Both the position numbers and the translations under genes were made by a program. DNA of 64,000 nt from NCBI GenBank assembly GCA_029216955.1, contig JANAVB010023996.1, positions 12,998,269 through 13,062,268 on the forward strand. The letters are read 5' to 3'. The notes beneath the pieces were generated by a model that was given only the letters and a program-made list of their open reading frames with translations, did no database searches and was not told where the DNA came from. Positions 32,774-45,025 of this stretch are shown here, in pieces (positions within the stretch are counted from its first letter, which is position 1; every line of letters starts with the position of its first letter). Origin of the DNA: Iris pallida (lineage: Eukaryota > Streptophyta > Magnoliopsida > Asparagales > Iridaceae).

Positions 32774-35700
32774 TGTCACGCCCCCCTCCCAGAATACGGC
32801 GAGCCGAGTACGTACAATATCCCCAGGCTACGCGACCATACAACATGAACCCAATTGCACTCCGCGATTGTCGCCTGTAAGGTCCTAGGTAGGCATAGAG
32901 TTAAGGAAATAATACAATTTTTCCACAAAAGAGCATAACATTCATTTATCCTAAAATGTTACAACATAATTCAAGTCTCATCATCAAACACATATATACA
33001 TTTTGGATTCATTGTTCTTCAAAATACATAACTTACATATTGCATTCATGTTTCTTCAAAATACATAAGTCACATAGCTATGAAGTTTCCAGAATAAAGC
33101 TACAACCCTCAGTCCTACATCATTCATAAAGTTCTGCCTCAGTGTATGCCTGTTCCCCATCCTGTTCTTTAACAATCCCTAGTGAACAAAACTAGGTCGT
33201 CAATACGACGAGCAAGCCCTCAGTCAAAGGAGAAGTATGAATACGTAAAATAAGACAAGTGAACAAGATTTAGTATCTAGAGTGATTAAATTTATACCTT
33301 GATATTAGTCAAAATTAGGTAAATCTCAATAAATGTCACAAGGACACGACAAGATCTTTTAGACCTAAATGCAATTTAGAGAAACTCATGGATCACACAC
33401 ACTCGCCTAGCATCTCAACAATAACCCCATTTGCCCGGGATCAGGCTCGTACAAAACGGGTTGGTGCTTAGATACTCCAACCGTCTGTACTATCACATAT
33501 TGATGTGATTACAAGCAAGATAACATCATGAGTGGTTTCCGAATCATCTGGGTCGAATCATCGCATCATGTGTTATAATCAAGAAGTTCGTATGACTTGG
33601 ACTTTTCCAAGAATATCGAACCCATTCATTAGAGAGCTGAGCTGAACTCAGGGCCTGGATATCTAATGAATTAACAAATATTCTGAGCTGAAACTCAGGG
33701 TAATGTGCAAATGGATAGCTGAGCTAAAACTCAGGGCCTGGATGTCCAATTGCGATCAAGAAAGTGAGCTAAGCCTCACCCCGGATATTCGCACGGCCGT
33801 ACGAACACCGTATCAGGGACTGATCAGTATGAAAATGAAAATTTTATTGCAAAGAAGTCAGCCAAGTGTGATCCAACAGTTTCTCTCCCACCACCCCATG
33901 CAACATATTCTAAACATTTAGACTTCAGAGAAACTATCTCCCAATCGGAAGTCCTAGAAGTCAAGTCGCTTTCAAATATTAGTTTCGCCTTTTCTGAAAC
34001 TAAAGTAGTCCGGGAAATATTGGAACCAAGGTAAAATTTCAAAATATTCAATTGGACATGATTCCAAGAATCCCTCCGATATTATAGGTCGGAGATGGAT
34101 GGTTCAAGTGGTCTAGAACTAGAGTCAAATTTTCCAAGAAATCCGAGTTTGTCGAAAATAGACCAACTCTGAAAATTCTCAAAAAATTCGGCAGAGTCTT
34201 CTTTGTATTTACTGACCCAGAAATTAATCCGATACAAGTAAACACAAAGAATCAATATACGGGCACGCCGACCCCTTCGGTGGAGCAACCCTCAACACCG
34301 ACAACACGCAATTATAAACGGGTACGCCGACCCCTTCGGTGGAGCAACCCTCAATACCGGAAAACACACATTTAAATAAGGTTATGCTAAAATAAGAGCT
34401 TCCTTACCTTAGCAAACAAGCAAGCATACAATTTATCTTGGTTTTGCATCGACTTTATCTAAATACTAAACAAGTCAAGGATGATATGGTTATTAGTGAT
34501 ATAATAATGTCAAAATAATATTAATTGCCATGGAGCATATTTAACTTCTCAAGAATGTTTCAAAATAGCAATTAACACTTGAAAAGTAAATATATAACTA
34601 CCATAGTGTCTAGGTATCCCTTAATAGTCATTCTTGTTGTAAATTCCTGACATTAGGGGCCATTTTAGTTAAATTAAAAATCTGGACAGAATTATAGTAT
34701 TAACATAAATTGATAGTTAGACAAGTTTTTTATATACATAAAAGGGTATCAAATGATTTGCATACGTGCATTTATATAATGACTTTAGGTAGGTGTGTGT
34801 ATATATATATACATATATTTCATGGTGCATAAACCTCTTACATGTATATATATATATGTCCATATTGTGTCAAAGTATAAGTGTCAATGCTTTGAGTATG
34901 TGTGTATGTATATTCGTATGTACATTGTTAAGAACTATACTTGTGGAGTACATATATGTGTACATGTGAGGACAAAATCACAATATAATCTAGATTCAAA
35001 GTGTCCATACAAATATATATACACATACTCAAGGAATTCACTTGTGCAATACATTTTCCATGATATAATCTTCAACATTGGATTTTTGTTAGAATTTCCA
35101 CCAAATTTCAGAATATAAAATGACATTATATCTCTCATAATACTTATGAAAATAAGAAACATTCCAAATAGGAGGAGGAAGAAGAAGGGGGCTTGCCTTG
35201 AGCCTTGCCTTGTAGATATCTTCCCTCTTGAAGAATTTCTCAAAACCCAAAATCAGGATCCTAGGACACAAATTTGGAAATTGGGGTTAAAAATTCAAAC
35301 CTAGAAAATTTAATTTTAGGAGGAAATTGAGAAGAAGAAGGAAGGAGGATGAAATAGAGGAGGAGGAAGAAGAAGGTGAAGAGGGGAAGGGGCCTACCGG
35401 CCGGCCGTCTGTGGCGCCGGCGGCGGCGCGGGCAGCAGTAGCCGCAGCAGTAGCCGCAACAGCAGCCGCGACAGCAGCGCTTGCAGCAGCGGCAGCGGCA
35501 GCTTGATGCAGCAGCGGCAGCAAAAAGTTTGGGAGGAGGGGAAGGAGAATTGGGAGAGAAGGAAGAAGAAGAAGGAGAAGAGGAAGAAGAAGGAAGAAGG
35601 AGAAGGAGAGAGAGAGGTTACCTAGAGTTGAAGTGTGGAGAGACTAAGTTCTCTCTTCCTCCAGCCATGGTTTAATTAGAAAGGTGGGGGTTGTTAAAAG

Positions 35701-35921
35701 ACCATATGGCCCTTAGTGCCTTGTCATGAGAAGGGGATGACAAGTGGCATAGTCTCCATGCATGGTAGACACATAAGCCATTATGCAAAAATGCAAAATT
35801 TGTATTTACATAAAAAGGAAAAAGAATAATTTTGGAAAAAAATATAATTTTTGAAATAATTTTGAAGGCAAGAATAAATAAATAGGTAAACAAATAAAAA
35901 AAAAATTTAATGGCTATGACA
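32774..35921 (-). repeat. G2 3' LTR
   Basis: On the minus strand it starts TGTCATAGCC at 35921 and ends GGGGGCGTGACA at 32774. Downstream of a weak TAATTAAA promoter-like site it has a GCN-rich tract (35400-35520), AG/GAA-rich purine tracts and AT tracts. A donor-like site follows CTCTAG at 35621. A branch/acceptor-like site (TTGAC, TTCACTAG) stands near 33179-33203. A repeated word with CCGACCCCTTCGGTGGAGC occurs twice near 34270 and 34330. Confidence 0.95.
35287..35523 (-). repeat. GCN/CAG-rich low-complexity tract in the G2 LTR
   Basis: The interval is open for 78 codons giving mostly Ala, Ser and Leu, and stands in both LTRs (the other near 43990-44220). A simple-repeat origin explains it. 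It is listed as sequence composition, not as a gene. Confidence 0.7.
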
Positions 35922-35960
35922 CTCTACCCACCTTAATTAAATTCCGTCCTCGGAATTTAA
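35922..35960 (-). promoter_or_regulatory. G2 polypurine tract and gypsy 3' signature
   Basis: On the minus strand AAATTCCGAGGACGGAATTT is followed by AATTAAGGTGGGTAGAG just before the 3' LTR. Confidence 0.75.
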
Positions 35961-35998
35961 GGATAAGAGAGGTAGAGAAGGATAGGTTACTAAGTACC

Positions 35999-38900
35999 TT
36001 AATCATCAAAGAGGTAGGGGTACAGTTGCCGCATCTCATCTTCTCTTTTCCAAGTAGACTCTCCTGGTGAGTCCTTGTTCCAAGATACTCGAACCAATGA
36101 GATGGTCTTGTTCTTAAGAATCTTATGTCTTCGATCCAAGATTTCTACTGGCTTCTGCTCGATGCGGAGAGTTGGGCCAACTGTGATTTCTGAATGATCC
36201 AATATGTGACTGGGATCAGGCACATATTTCCGCAATTGAGATACATGAACAACATCGTGGACTCCTTCAAGAGATGGTGGTAAGGCCAATCTGTAAGAAA
36301 CATCACCGATTCGATCCAGGACGTCGAATGGGCCTATATACCTTGGGCTCAACTTTCCTCTGGTTCCAAACCTGATTGTTCCCTTTGTTGGTGAGATCTT
36401 CAGAAATACATGATCACCAGGTTTGAAATTTAAGATTCTCCGATGCTTGTCGGCCCACATCTTGTGCCTGTCCTGCGCAGCTTGAAGATGACTTCGAACT
36501 GCCTTGACCATGTCCACAGTCTGCGTGACCAATTCTGGGCCCAAGAGTTGTCGTTCTCCGACGTCACCCCAGCATATAGGTGATCTGCACTTCCTCCCAT
36601 ACAGTGCTTCAAATGGTGCCCTCTTGATGCTGGCCTGATAATTGTTATTATAAGAGAATTCAACCAGATGCAAATGATCATCCCATGATCCTTGGAAATC
36701 TAGAGAGCACGCTCTCAACATGTTTTCCAAAATTTGTATCAACCTTTCTGACTGTCCATCAGTCTGTGGGTGATATGCTGAACTGAACTTCAGGCGACTG
36801 CCAAGACTGTCTTGCAAGCTTCTCCAAAACTTGGAGGTGAACCGAGTATCCCTATCTGATACGATACTTACCGGTACCCCATAGTGACTAACAACTTCCC
36901 TCATGTACATATCTGCTAGATGCTCCGTAGATTGTCCAACTCGGAATGGTAGAAATCTTGCGGACTTTGTAAGCCTATCCACTATTACCCAGATGGCATT
37001 GTTACCTTTTTGTGTTCTTGGGAGTCCTGATACAAAATCCATTGTAATATGCTCCCACTTCCATTCAGGTACTGGGAGTGGTTGCAGTAGTCCAGCAGTC
37101 CTTTGGTGTTCAGCTTTCACTTGTTGGCATACTAAACATTTCGAGACAAATTTAGCTATCTCCCGCTTCATTCCATGCCACCAAAAGTTTTGTCTCAGAT
37201 CCTGGTACATCTTCGTACTCCAAGGATGAATAGAGTACTGAGAATTATGTGCTTCAGTCATTAATTCAGTCCTGAGTTCTCCAAATGGTACACATAATCG
37301 ACTCCCGAACCTTAAGGATCCATCAGAATGCTTCATTAATCCAGTTTGTATCCCAGCTTCAGTTTGACTCCACAGTTTCTGCAGCTTCACATCCTTCTTC
37401 TGTGCTTCCTTAATTCTCTCCACTAAGGAAGATTGAACTTGTGAACTTCCCCAAAATCCATCTGCAACTGGGCATATCACTTCAATCCCCATTTTCCTGA
37501 GATCATCCAATATCTCCTTGGGCGTGTTCATAAAGAAAGCTTCAGGCCTCCTACTCAAAGCATCTGCCACTTTGTTTGCCTTGCCTGGATGATACTGCAA
37601 CTCCATATCAAAATTCTTAAGCAACTCGAGCCATCTACGTTGCCTCATATTTAACTCCTTTTGGGTGAACACGTATTTTAAACTCTTATGATCTGTGTAA
37701 ATCTTGATCTGTTCACCATACAAGTAATACCTCCACAGTTTCAGTGCAAACACAACAGCTGCTAACTCTAGATCATGTGTTGGGTAGTTTCTTTCATGAA
37801 CCTTCAACTGGCGCGAGGCATAAGCGATCACCCTTCCGTGCTGCATCAGCACACAGCCCAAACCCTTACCAGAAGCATCACTGTAAATCTCGTAACCTCC
37901 TGATCCTGAGGGTAAAGCTAGTACTGGTGCAGTGACAAGTCTTTCCTTTAATTCTTCAAATGCCGCTTGACATTTATTAGTCCAAACAAATTTTTCATTC
38001 TTCCGAGTCAATCTAGTAAGCGGCTCAACAATTCTTGAAAAATTCTCCACGAATCTTCTATAGTATCCAGCTAATCCAACGAAACTTCGAACTTCAGCTA
38101 CATTCTTGGGAGTAGGCCATGATTTAACTGCTTCTATCTTCTTAGGATCTACTGTAATGCCTTCTCCACTAACTATGTGTCCCAAAAAAGGAATTTCTTT
38201 CAACCAAAATTCACATTTGCTTAACTTTCCATACAGCTTCTCATGTCGTAGAGTCTCAAGTACTACCCTCAAGTGTTCTTCGTGCTCCTCCTCGTTCTTT
38301 GAGTAGATCAATATGTCATCAATGAACACGATCACAAATTTATCCAGATATTGATAGAATATCCTATTCATCAAATCCATGAATATGGCCGGAGCATTTG
38401 TCAATCCAAAAGGCATGACTTAAAACTCATAATATCCATATCTAGTTCTAAAAGCAGTCTTTGGTATGTCTTCTTTCTTAATCTTCACTTGGTGATAGCC
38501 TGATCTGAGATCTATTTTGGAAAATACAGTTGCTCCTCCAAGTTGGTCGAATAATTCATCGATTCTAGGGAGTGGGTATTTGTTCTTGATTGTTAGTTCA
38601 TTCAGTGCTCTATAGTCTATCAACAATCTCAGGCTCCCATCCTTTTTCTTTACAAAAAGTACAGGTACTCCCTATGGAGAACCACTGGGTCTAATGAATT
38701 CTTTGGCTAGCAACTCCTTGATTTGTTTATTTAATTTAGCTAATTCCTCCTTATTCATTGGATATATCTTCTTAGCAATAGGGGCTGCTCCAGGAACTAG
38801 ATCAATACTAAATTCAACTGCCCTATCCAGTGGCAATCCGGGTAATTCATCAGGGAATACATCCTTAAACTCTTCTACAACTCTTGGCCATTCCTCTATT

Positions 38901-40516
38901 ACTTGACCCTGGAGACTCCTTAGTTCGAACTTTTCTAACTCCTCTTTGTCAAACTCCTTCTGGGCTCTAACAAATTCATGCGACTTCCTACTGGGTAAGG
39001 AAAACTGTACTTTTCCTTGTCCACAATCAATAATCGCCGAGGTTGCTATTAACCAATCCATGCCAAATACTATATCATAGTTTTCCATAGGAAAGACTAA
39101 TAGTTTTGTTCGGAAGCTTGCTCCTCCCATTTTAATTGGACAATTTCTACAAATTCGGCTTACTTCTACAATTCCATTGCCCGTAAGGATTTTCAATTTT
39201 CTAGCCAGAGGTTGTGTCTCTATTTTATACTCAGATATGAATGATGCAGATATAAAAGAATGAGTAGCTCCAGAATCAAATAGCACTGATGCAGGACTAG
39301 ATGAAGCAAGTATAGTACCTGTCACCACGTCTCCTGGTATTCCTGCTTTATTGTTATCCATCATAAAGGCTTGGCCGTGATTCTTGTTCTTCTTCTTGTT
39401 GTTGTGGTTCTGATTAGCCCTCTGTACCTGGTGGAATTGATGTGCTTGAGGTGGTAAGACTGGCCTCTGCTGATATCCTGTAGTTGCATTAGGCCTGGGC
39501 TCATTGTTCTGGAAGGTAGGCCTTTGTTGAAATCCCTGGTTTGCAGCTCTTGGTCCCTGTGCATTATTCTGTGCTACAGATCTTCTACTGTTCTGGGGAC
39601 ATTGGTTCAATCGATGGTTGGAGGATCCACACTTTAGGTACTTCCCTTGAAGTCTTCTGCAGTTATTCTTTGTGTGTCCCGGCCTTCCACAGTAAGAACA
39701 ACTTAGTACGGGTCTTTTCTGCTCATGCTGGGCACCCCTTAGTTGCCCTTGCCCCGAAGTCCTTCCCTAGGCCGAACCAGTTTCCAGACTTCCCTTTTGC
39801 CCTGCAGTCTTCGCGTTGTTCTTGTCATTTTGCATCCTTTGTTGGTCCCTTGCAGCTTCGACCACTTCAGCATAAGTTTGACATTTATAAGGGGCCACCT
39901 TCATCTTCAATTTATCATCCAGTCCTTCCATGAACCGGACTACTTTCGCCTTCTCTGTAGATACCAAGCTTGGAGCATACCGGCTGAGTCTGGTAAATTC
40001 TGCCGAATATTCGTCGACAGAGGTCTTATTCTGTTTCAGATGAAGGAATCTCCTTTCCAACTCCAACTTGGCACTTGGGGGAAAGAATCTCTCTTCAAAT
40101 TCTTCCTTAAATTTCTCCCAAGTCACAACTTCATCAGATTCTTCTGGATGTAATGAGCTCCACCATATGTCAGCCACATCTTTTAATTGAATCCTTACTA
40201 ATGAAACTATGTCATTTGGCGGGGTCTTCGCGCCCTTTAGTAACGCCTCTGTGGTTCTAATCCACTGCGCTGCTTCCATAGGGGTTTCAGTTCCTTTGAA
40301 TTCTGGGGGCTTGATTGTTCTAAACTCTGAAAGGGTCCCCGTCTTCTGCGTAGGAGTGACATCCAATCTCTCTAGTAGTTTTGTTGAGGTGGCTTGGGAA
40401 AGTTGCATTTGTTGGGTATTGGCCTCCAAGACCCTTTGAAAGAATTCAAAGGCATCAGTTGGTCGTGTCCCGGAGGCTTCCACTTGTGAGGTATTGGGGT
40501 CCGATTGAGAAGCCAT
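35999..40516 (-). pseudogene. gag-pol: Gag-Pol polyprotein of G2, open except for three stops
   Basis: One minus-strand frame of 1506 codons from the ATG at 40516. Gag capsid has AAQWIRTTEALL and FFPPSAKLELERRFLHL. The nucleocapsid has a perfect CCHC knuckle (CSYCGRPGHTKNNC) and a second with Tyr for the first Cys (YLKCGSSNHRLNQC). Protease has VLFDSGATHSFIS. RT has the catalytic FIDDILIYS, RNase H has [11 protein letters not shown], integrase has [21 protein letters not shown] and [10 protein letters not shown], then GPFDVLDRI and a chromodomain-like tail. Stops are TAG between capsid and nucleocapsid (near 39768), TAG for the usual Trp in SPWG (near 38672) and TAA for Leu in YEFLVMPFG (near 38418). 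No intron at the integrase site where A and B have one. The start is the first ATG of the frame and fits gag length. Confidence 0.93.
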
Positions 40517-40862
40517 TTCCTATATATTAAGAATTGGAAATTCTTAATACACAATTTAAAGAGAACTTAATTTACTAGAGGTGATTGAAAAGATAATTGC
40601 AATATATAAAGCCATAACCAAAAGAAGCATATTTCATTCATTTCACAAATCACGATTACAATATGCTTCACTAGGAAGTCCGTACAACTTCTATACTCTA
40701 ATCCTTATACAAAAATATTTACATCTGTTGTAATTCCAAAATGTTGTACAACAGACAAAATTTTCCCCTTTTTCTTCCATACATCATATCTATAAGTTAT
40801 CTGCTGATCCATCAAAATGCTGTGCAGCAGACAAAAACTACCCCAGTCCTAACTGTCATGCG
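40517..40862 (-). other. G2 leader between the extra ORF and gag
   Basis: A/T-rich spacer without coding features. It separates the stop of the 109-codon ORF from the gag ATG. Confidence 0.6.
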
Positions 40863-41192
40863 TCACCATCTCAGCTTTATGTAGGTGATCTCGCGGATCC
40901 TATCATGAGGATTGGCCTCTACCCATTCCTCTATGGTCCCTTCATATCCATGAGTAAATGGAGATGGACCGTCCTTCGCAAGGAAGAACCTAAGTCGTAG
41001 TTCCTTTTCCCAATATACTTCCGCTCCATCTTCCACATCACGGATTCTGGGGCATAGGCGCTCGAAAAATACACTGTTCACCGGAAGGTCGTCGTCGGGC
41101 AACACCTTCCAAGCCTCCCGAGCAAACTGCTCGTATCCGTAATGAGTCCGGTGGCTCCCATCCCAGTAGATGCTCGGCAGGAATCGGGCCAT
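40863..41192 (-). CDS. Extra 109-codon ORF between primer-binding site and gag of G2
   Basis: An intact ORF on the element's sense strand, 247 nt downstream of the primer-binding site and 346 nt upstream of gag. The ATG has a good context (G at -3, G at +4). The product is acidic and Trp-rich (for example YWDGSHRTHYGY, AREAWKVLPDDDLP, CPRIRDVEDGAEVYWEKEL, EEWVEANPHDR), with no simple repeats, no signal peptide and no membrane segment, and looks globular. I recognise no family. Element B has no room for it (about 220 bp between primer-binding site and gag). A leader ORF with a bearing on gag translation, or a captured host exon, are both possible. Whether it is expressed is unknown. Confidence 0.5.
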   Translation of the reverse strand: MARFLPSIYWDGSHRTHYGYEQFAREAWKVLPDDDLPVNSVFFERLCPRIRDVEDGAEVYWEKELRLRFFLAKDGPSPFTHGYEGTIEEWVEANPHDRIREITYIKLRW

Positions 41193-41438
41193 GACCTATA
41201 TCCGAAAATTTCCTCGAATGAGAACTTTATGACATAAAATGATTACCATAATAAAATCATCAAATTCTAAATAAATTTTGATCAAGATTCATATCCCCAA
41301 ACCTTAGTAGATTTTTTTTTTGTTCAACCTTCAATTGTCATCTATTCCTATCCTAGTGAAGTCCAAGTAAATCCTTAAGATAATATTCGATATCCACATA
41401 TACCATCTCCTTAATCTATACACTACCCTTAAAGAGTG

Positions 41439-41456
41439 GACCTGCATGGGCCACCA
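41439..41456 (-). promoter_or_regulatory. G2 primer-binding site (tRNA-Ile type)
   Basis: The plus strand carries GACCTGCATGGGCCACCA, including CCA, 11 bases from the 5' LTR. From memory this equals the 3' end of plant tRNA-Ile(AAU). The 18-base length is standard. Confidence 0.8.
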
Positions 41457-41467
41457 ACCGAAAGACG

Positions 41468-44400
41468 TGTCACGCCCCGCTCCCAGAATACGGCGAGCCG
41501 AGTACGTACAACATCCCCAGGCTACGCGACCATACAACATGAACCCAATTGCACCCTGCGATTGTCGCCTGTAAGGTCCTAGGTAGGCATAGAGTTAAGG
41601 AAATAATACAATTTTTCCACAAAAGAGCATAACATTCATTTATCCCAAAATATTACAACATAATTCAAGTCTCATCATCAAACACATATATACATTTTGG
41701 ATTCATTGTTCTTCAAAATACATAACTTACATATTGCATTCATGTTTCTTCAAAATACATAAGTCACATAGCTATGAAGTTCCCAGAATAAAGCTACAAC
41801 CCTCAGTCCTACATCATTCATAAAGTTCTACCTCAGTGTATGCCTGTTCCCCATCCTGTTCTTCAACAATCCCTAGTGAACAAAACTAGGTCGTCAATAC
41901 GACGAGCAAGCCCTCAGTCAAAGGAGAAGTATGAATACGTAAAATAAGACAAGTGAACAAGATTTAGTATCTAGAGTGATTAAATTCATACCTTGATATT
42001 AGTCAAAATTAGGTAAATCTCAATAAATGTCACAAGGACACGACAAGATCTTTTAGACCTAAATGCAATTTAGAGAAACTCATGGATCACACACACTCGC
42101 CTAGCATCTCAACAATAACCCCATTTGCCCGGGATCAGGCTCGTACAAAACGGGTTGGTGCTTAGATACTCCAACCGTCTGTACTATCACATATTGATGT
42201 GATTACAAGCAAGATAACATCATGAGTGGTTTCCGAATCATCTGGGTCGAATCATCGCATCATGTGTTATAATCAAGAAGTTCGTATGACTTGGACTTTT
42301 CCAAGAATATCGAACCCATTCATTAGAGAGCTGAGCTGAACTCAGGGCCTGGATATCTAATGAATTAACAAATATTCTGAGCTGAAACTCAGGGTAATGT
42401 GCAAATGGATAGCTGAGCTGAAACTCAGGGCCTGGATGTCCAATTGCGATCAAGAAAGTGAGCTAAGCCTCACCCCGGATATTCGCACGGCCGTACGAAC
42501 ACCGTATCAGGGACTGATCAGTATGAAAATGAAAATTTTATTGCAAAGAAGTCAGCCAGGTGTGATCCAACAGTTTCTCTCCCACCACCCCATGCAACCT
42601 ATTCTAAACATTTAGACTTCAGAGAAACTATCTCCCAATCGGGAGTCCTAGAAGTCAAGTCGCTTTCAAATATTAGTTTCGCCTTTTCCGAAACTAAAGT
42701 AGTCCGGGAAATATTGGAACCAAGGTAAAATTTCAAAATATTCAATTGGACATGATTCCAAGAATCCCTCCGATATTATAGGTCGGAGATGGATGGTTCA
42801 AGTGGTCTAGAACTAGAGTCAAATTTTCCAAGAAATCCGAGTTTGTCGAAAATAGACCAACTCTGAAAATTCTCAAAAATTTCGGCAGAGTCTCCTTTGT
42901 ATTTACTGACCCGGAAATTAATCTGATACAAGTAAACACAAAGAATCAATATACGGGCACGCCGACCCCTTCGGTGGAGCAACCCTCAACACCGGCAACA
43001 CGCAATTATAAACGGGTACGCCGACCCCTTCGGTGGAGCAACCCTCAACACCGGAAAACACACATTTAAATAAGGTTATGCTAAAATAAGAGCTTCCTTA
43101 CCTTAGCAAACAAGCAAGCATACAATTTATCTTGGTTTTGCATCGACTTTATCTAAATACTAAACAAGTCAAGGATGATATGGTTATTAGTGATATAATA
43201 ATGTCAAAATAATATTAATTGCCATGGAGCATATTTAACTTCTCAAGAATGTTTCAAAATAGCAATTAACACTTGAAAAGTAAATATATAACTACCATAG
43301 TGTCTAGGTATCCCTTAATAGTCATTCTTGTTGTAAATTCCTGACATTAGGGTCCATTTTAGTTAAATTAAAAATCTGGACAGAATTATAGTATTAACAT
43401 AAATTGGTAGTTAGACAAGTTTTTCATATACATAAAAGGGTATTAAATGATTTGCATACGTGCATTTATATAATGACTTTAGGTAGGTGTGTGTATATAT
43501 ATACATATATTTCATGGTGCATAAACCTCTTACATGTATATATATATGTGTCCATATTGTGTCAAAGTATAAGTGTCAAGGCTTTGAGTATGTGTGCATG
43601 TATATTCGTATGTACATTGTTAAGAACTATACTTGTGGAGTACATATATGTGTACATGTGAGGACAAAATCACAATATAATCTAGATTCAAAGTGTCCAT
43701 ACAAATATATATACACATACTCAAGGAATTCACTTGTGCAATACATTTTCCATGATATAATCTTCAACATTAGATTTTTGTTAGAATTTCCACCAAATTT
43801 CAGAATATAAAATGACATTATATCTCTCATAATACTTATGAAAATAAGAAACATTCCAAATAGGAGGAGGAAGAAGAAGGGGGCTTGCCTTGAGCCTTGC
43901 CTTGTAGATATCTTCCCTCTTGAAGAATTTCTCAAAACCCAAAATCAGGATCCTAGGACACAAATTTGGAAATTGGGGTTAAAAATTCAAACCTAGAAAA
44001 TTTAATTTTAGGAGGAAATTGAGAAGAGGAAGGAAGGAGGATGAAATAGAGGAGGAGGAAGAAGAAGGTGAAGAGGGGAAGGGGCCTACCGGCCGGCCGT
44101 CTGTGGCGCCGGCAGCGGCGCGGGCAGCAGTAGCCGCAGCAGTAGCCGCAACAGCAGCCGCGACAGCAGCGCTTGCAGCAGCGGCAGCGGCAGCTTGATG
44201 CAGCAGCGGCAGCAGAAAGTTTGGGAGGAGGGAGAGAAGAATTGGGAGAGAAGGAAGAAGAATAAGGAGAAGAGGAAGAAGAAGGAAGAAGGAGAAGGAG
44301 AGAGAGAGAGGTTACCTAGAGTTGAAGTGTGGAGAGACTAAGTTCTCTCTCTTCCTCCAGCCATGGTTTAATTAGAAAGGTGGGGGTTGTTAAAAGACCA

Positions 44401-44618
44401 TATGGCCCTTAGTGCCTTGTCATGAGAAGGGGATGACAAGTGGCATAGTCTCCATGCATGGTAGACACATAAGCCATTATGCAAAAATGCAAAATTTGCA
44501 TTTGCATAAAAAGGAAAAAGAATAATTTTGGAAAAAAATATAATTTTTGAAATAATTTTGAAGGCAAGAATAAATAAATAGGTAAACAAATAAAAAAAAA
44601 ATTTTAATGCCTATGACA
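41468..44618 (-). repeat. G2 5' LTR
   Basis: Near-identical to 32774-35921. Starts and ends with the same TG...CA termini. Confidence 0.95.
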
Positions 44619-44623
44619 CTGCC

Positions 44624-44760
44624 TATTTGCGGTGCTACTCCGCTGTGACTTGGCTTGCAAAGCCGAGGCATTACCCCTACCAGGGAACCTCATGGTGGAG
44701 TCACCCCACTGTAGCATGGAGTTACACTCCTTGTAGTGCTGCGCTACTATGCTTCCTGTA
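44624..44760. repeat. Third copy of the copia tandem unit
   Basis: CTGTGACTTGGCTTGCAAAGCCGAGGC, ACTGTAGCATGGAG and CTTGTAGTGCTGC match the units at 32449-32735. G2 landed inside the array. 44761-45025 is copia 3' interior without recognised features. Confidence 0.8.
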
Positions 44761-45025
44761 ATGCACTCCATGCATTCACTCTGCCTGAGAACTTATTGAG
44801 GCATTTAAGCCAACCTTCCCAAAGAAACCATTTTCCGTAGAAAACAATAGTAGATAACAGTGGTTTTAGGTCCGTAATCTCTCCATGTCCAATAGAACAT
44901 GTACCCACCGTTCCTGATATTCTTCCGATTAGTGGTCCTCCCTTGAACCAAAAGCTAGATGCCTAGTAGATAAATCTTTGAACTAATAGCATAAAACTTT
45001 ATGGTAGGAATACAATAATACAATA

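Larger units (their letters stand above)
32774..44618 (-). mobile_element. G2: nearly intact Tekay-like chromovirus, young
   Basis: Exact target duplication CTGCC (32769-32773 and 44619-44623). LTRs of 3148 and 3151 bp look nearly identical by eye, so insertion was recent. The interior of 5.5 kb has, on the minus strand, a primer-binding site, a 109-codon ORF, gag-pol and a polypurine tract. Pol is one continuous frame apart from three stop codons. The C-terminal tail ([21 protein letters not shown]) is chromodomain-like, as in Tekay. Confidence 0.95.

Noticed and set aside
35287..35523. Ala/Ser-rich ORF in the G2 LTR
   Set aside because: Simple GCN repeat translation, low complexity, in both LTRs only because they are copies.
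33178..35668. A spliced micro-ORF in the G2 LTR like that in A and D
   Set aside because: An ATG exon (ATGGCTGGAGG at 35668) and donor (35621) and an acceptor-like site exist, but the joined frame is off by one and stops after three codons; only the splice-like layout is shared.
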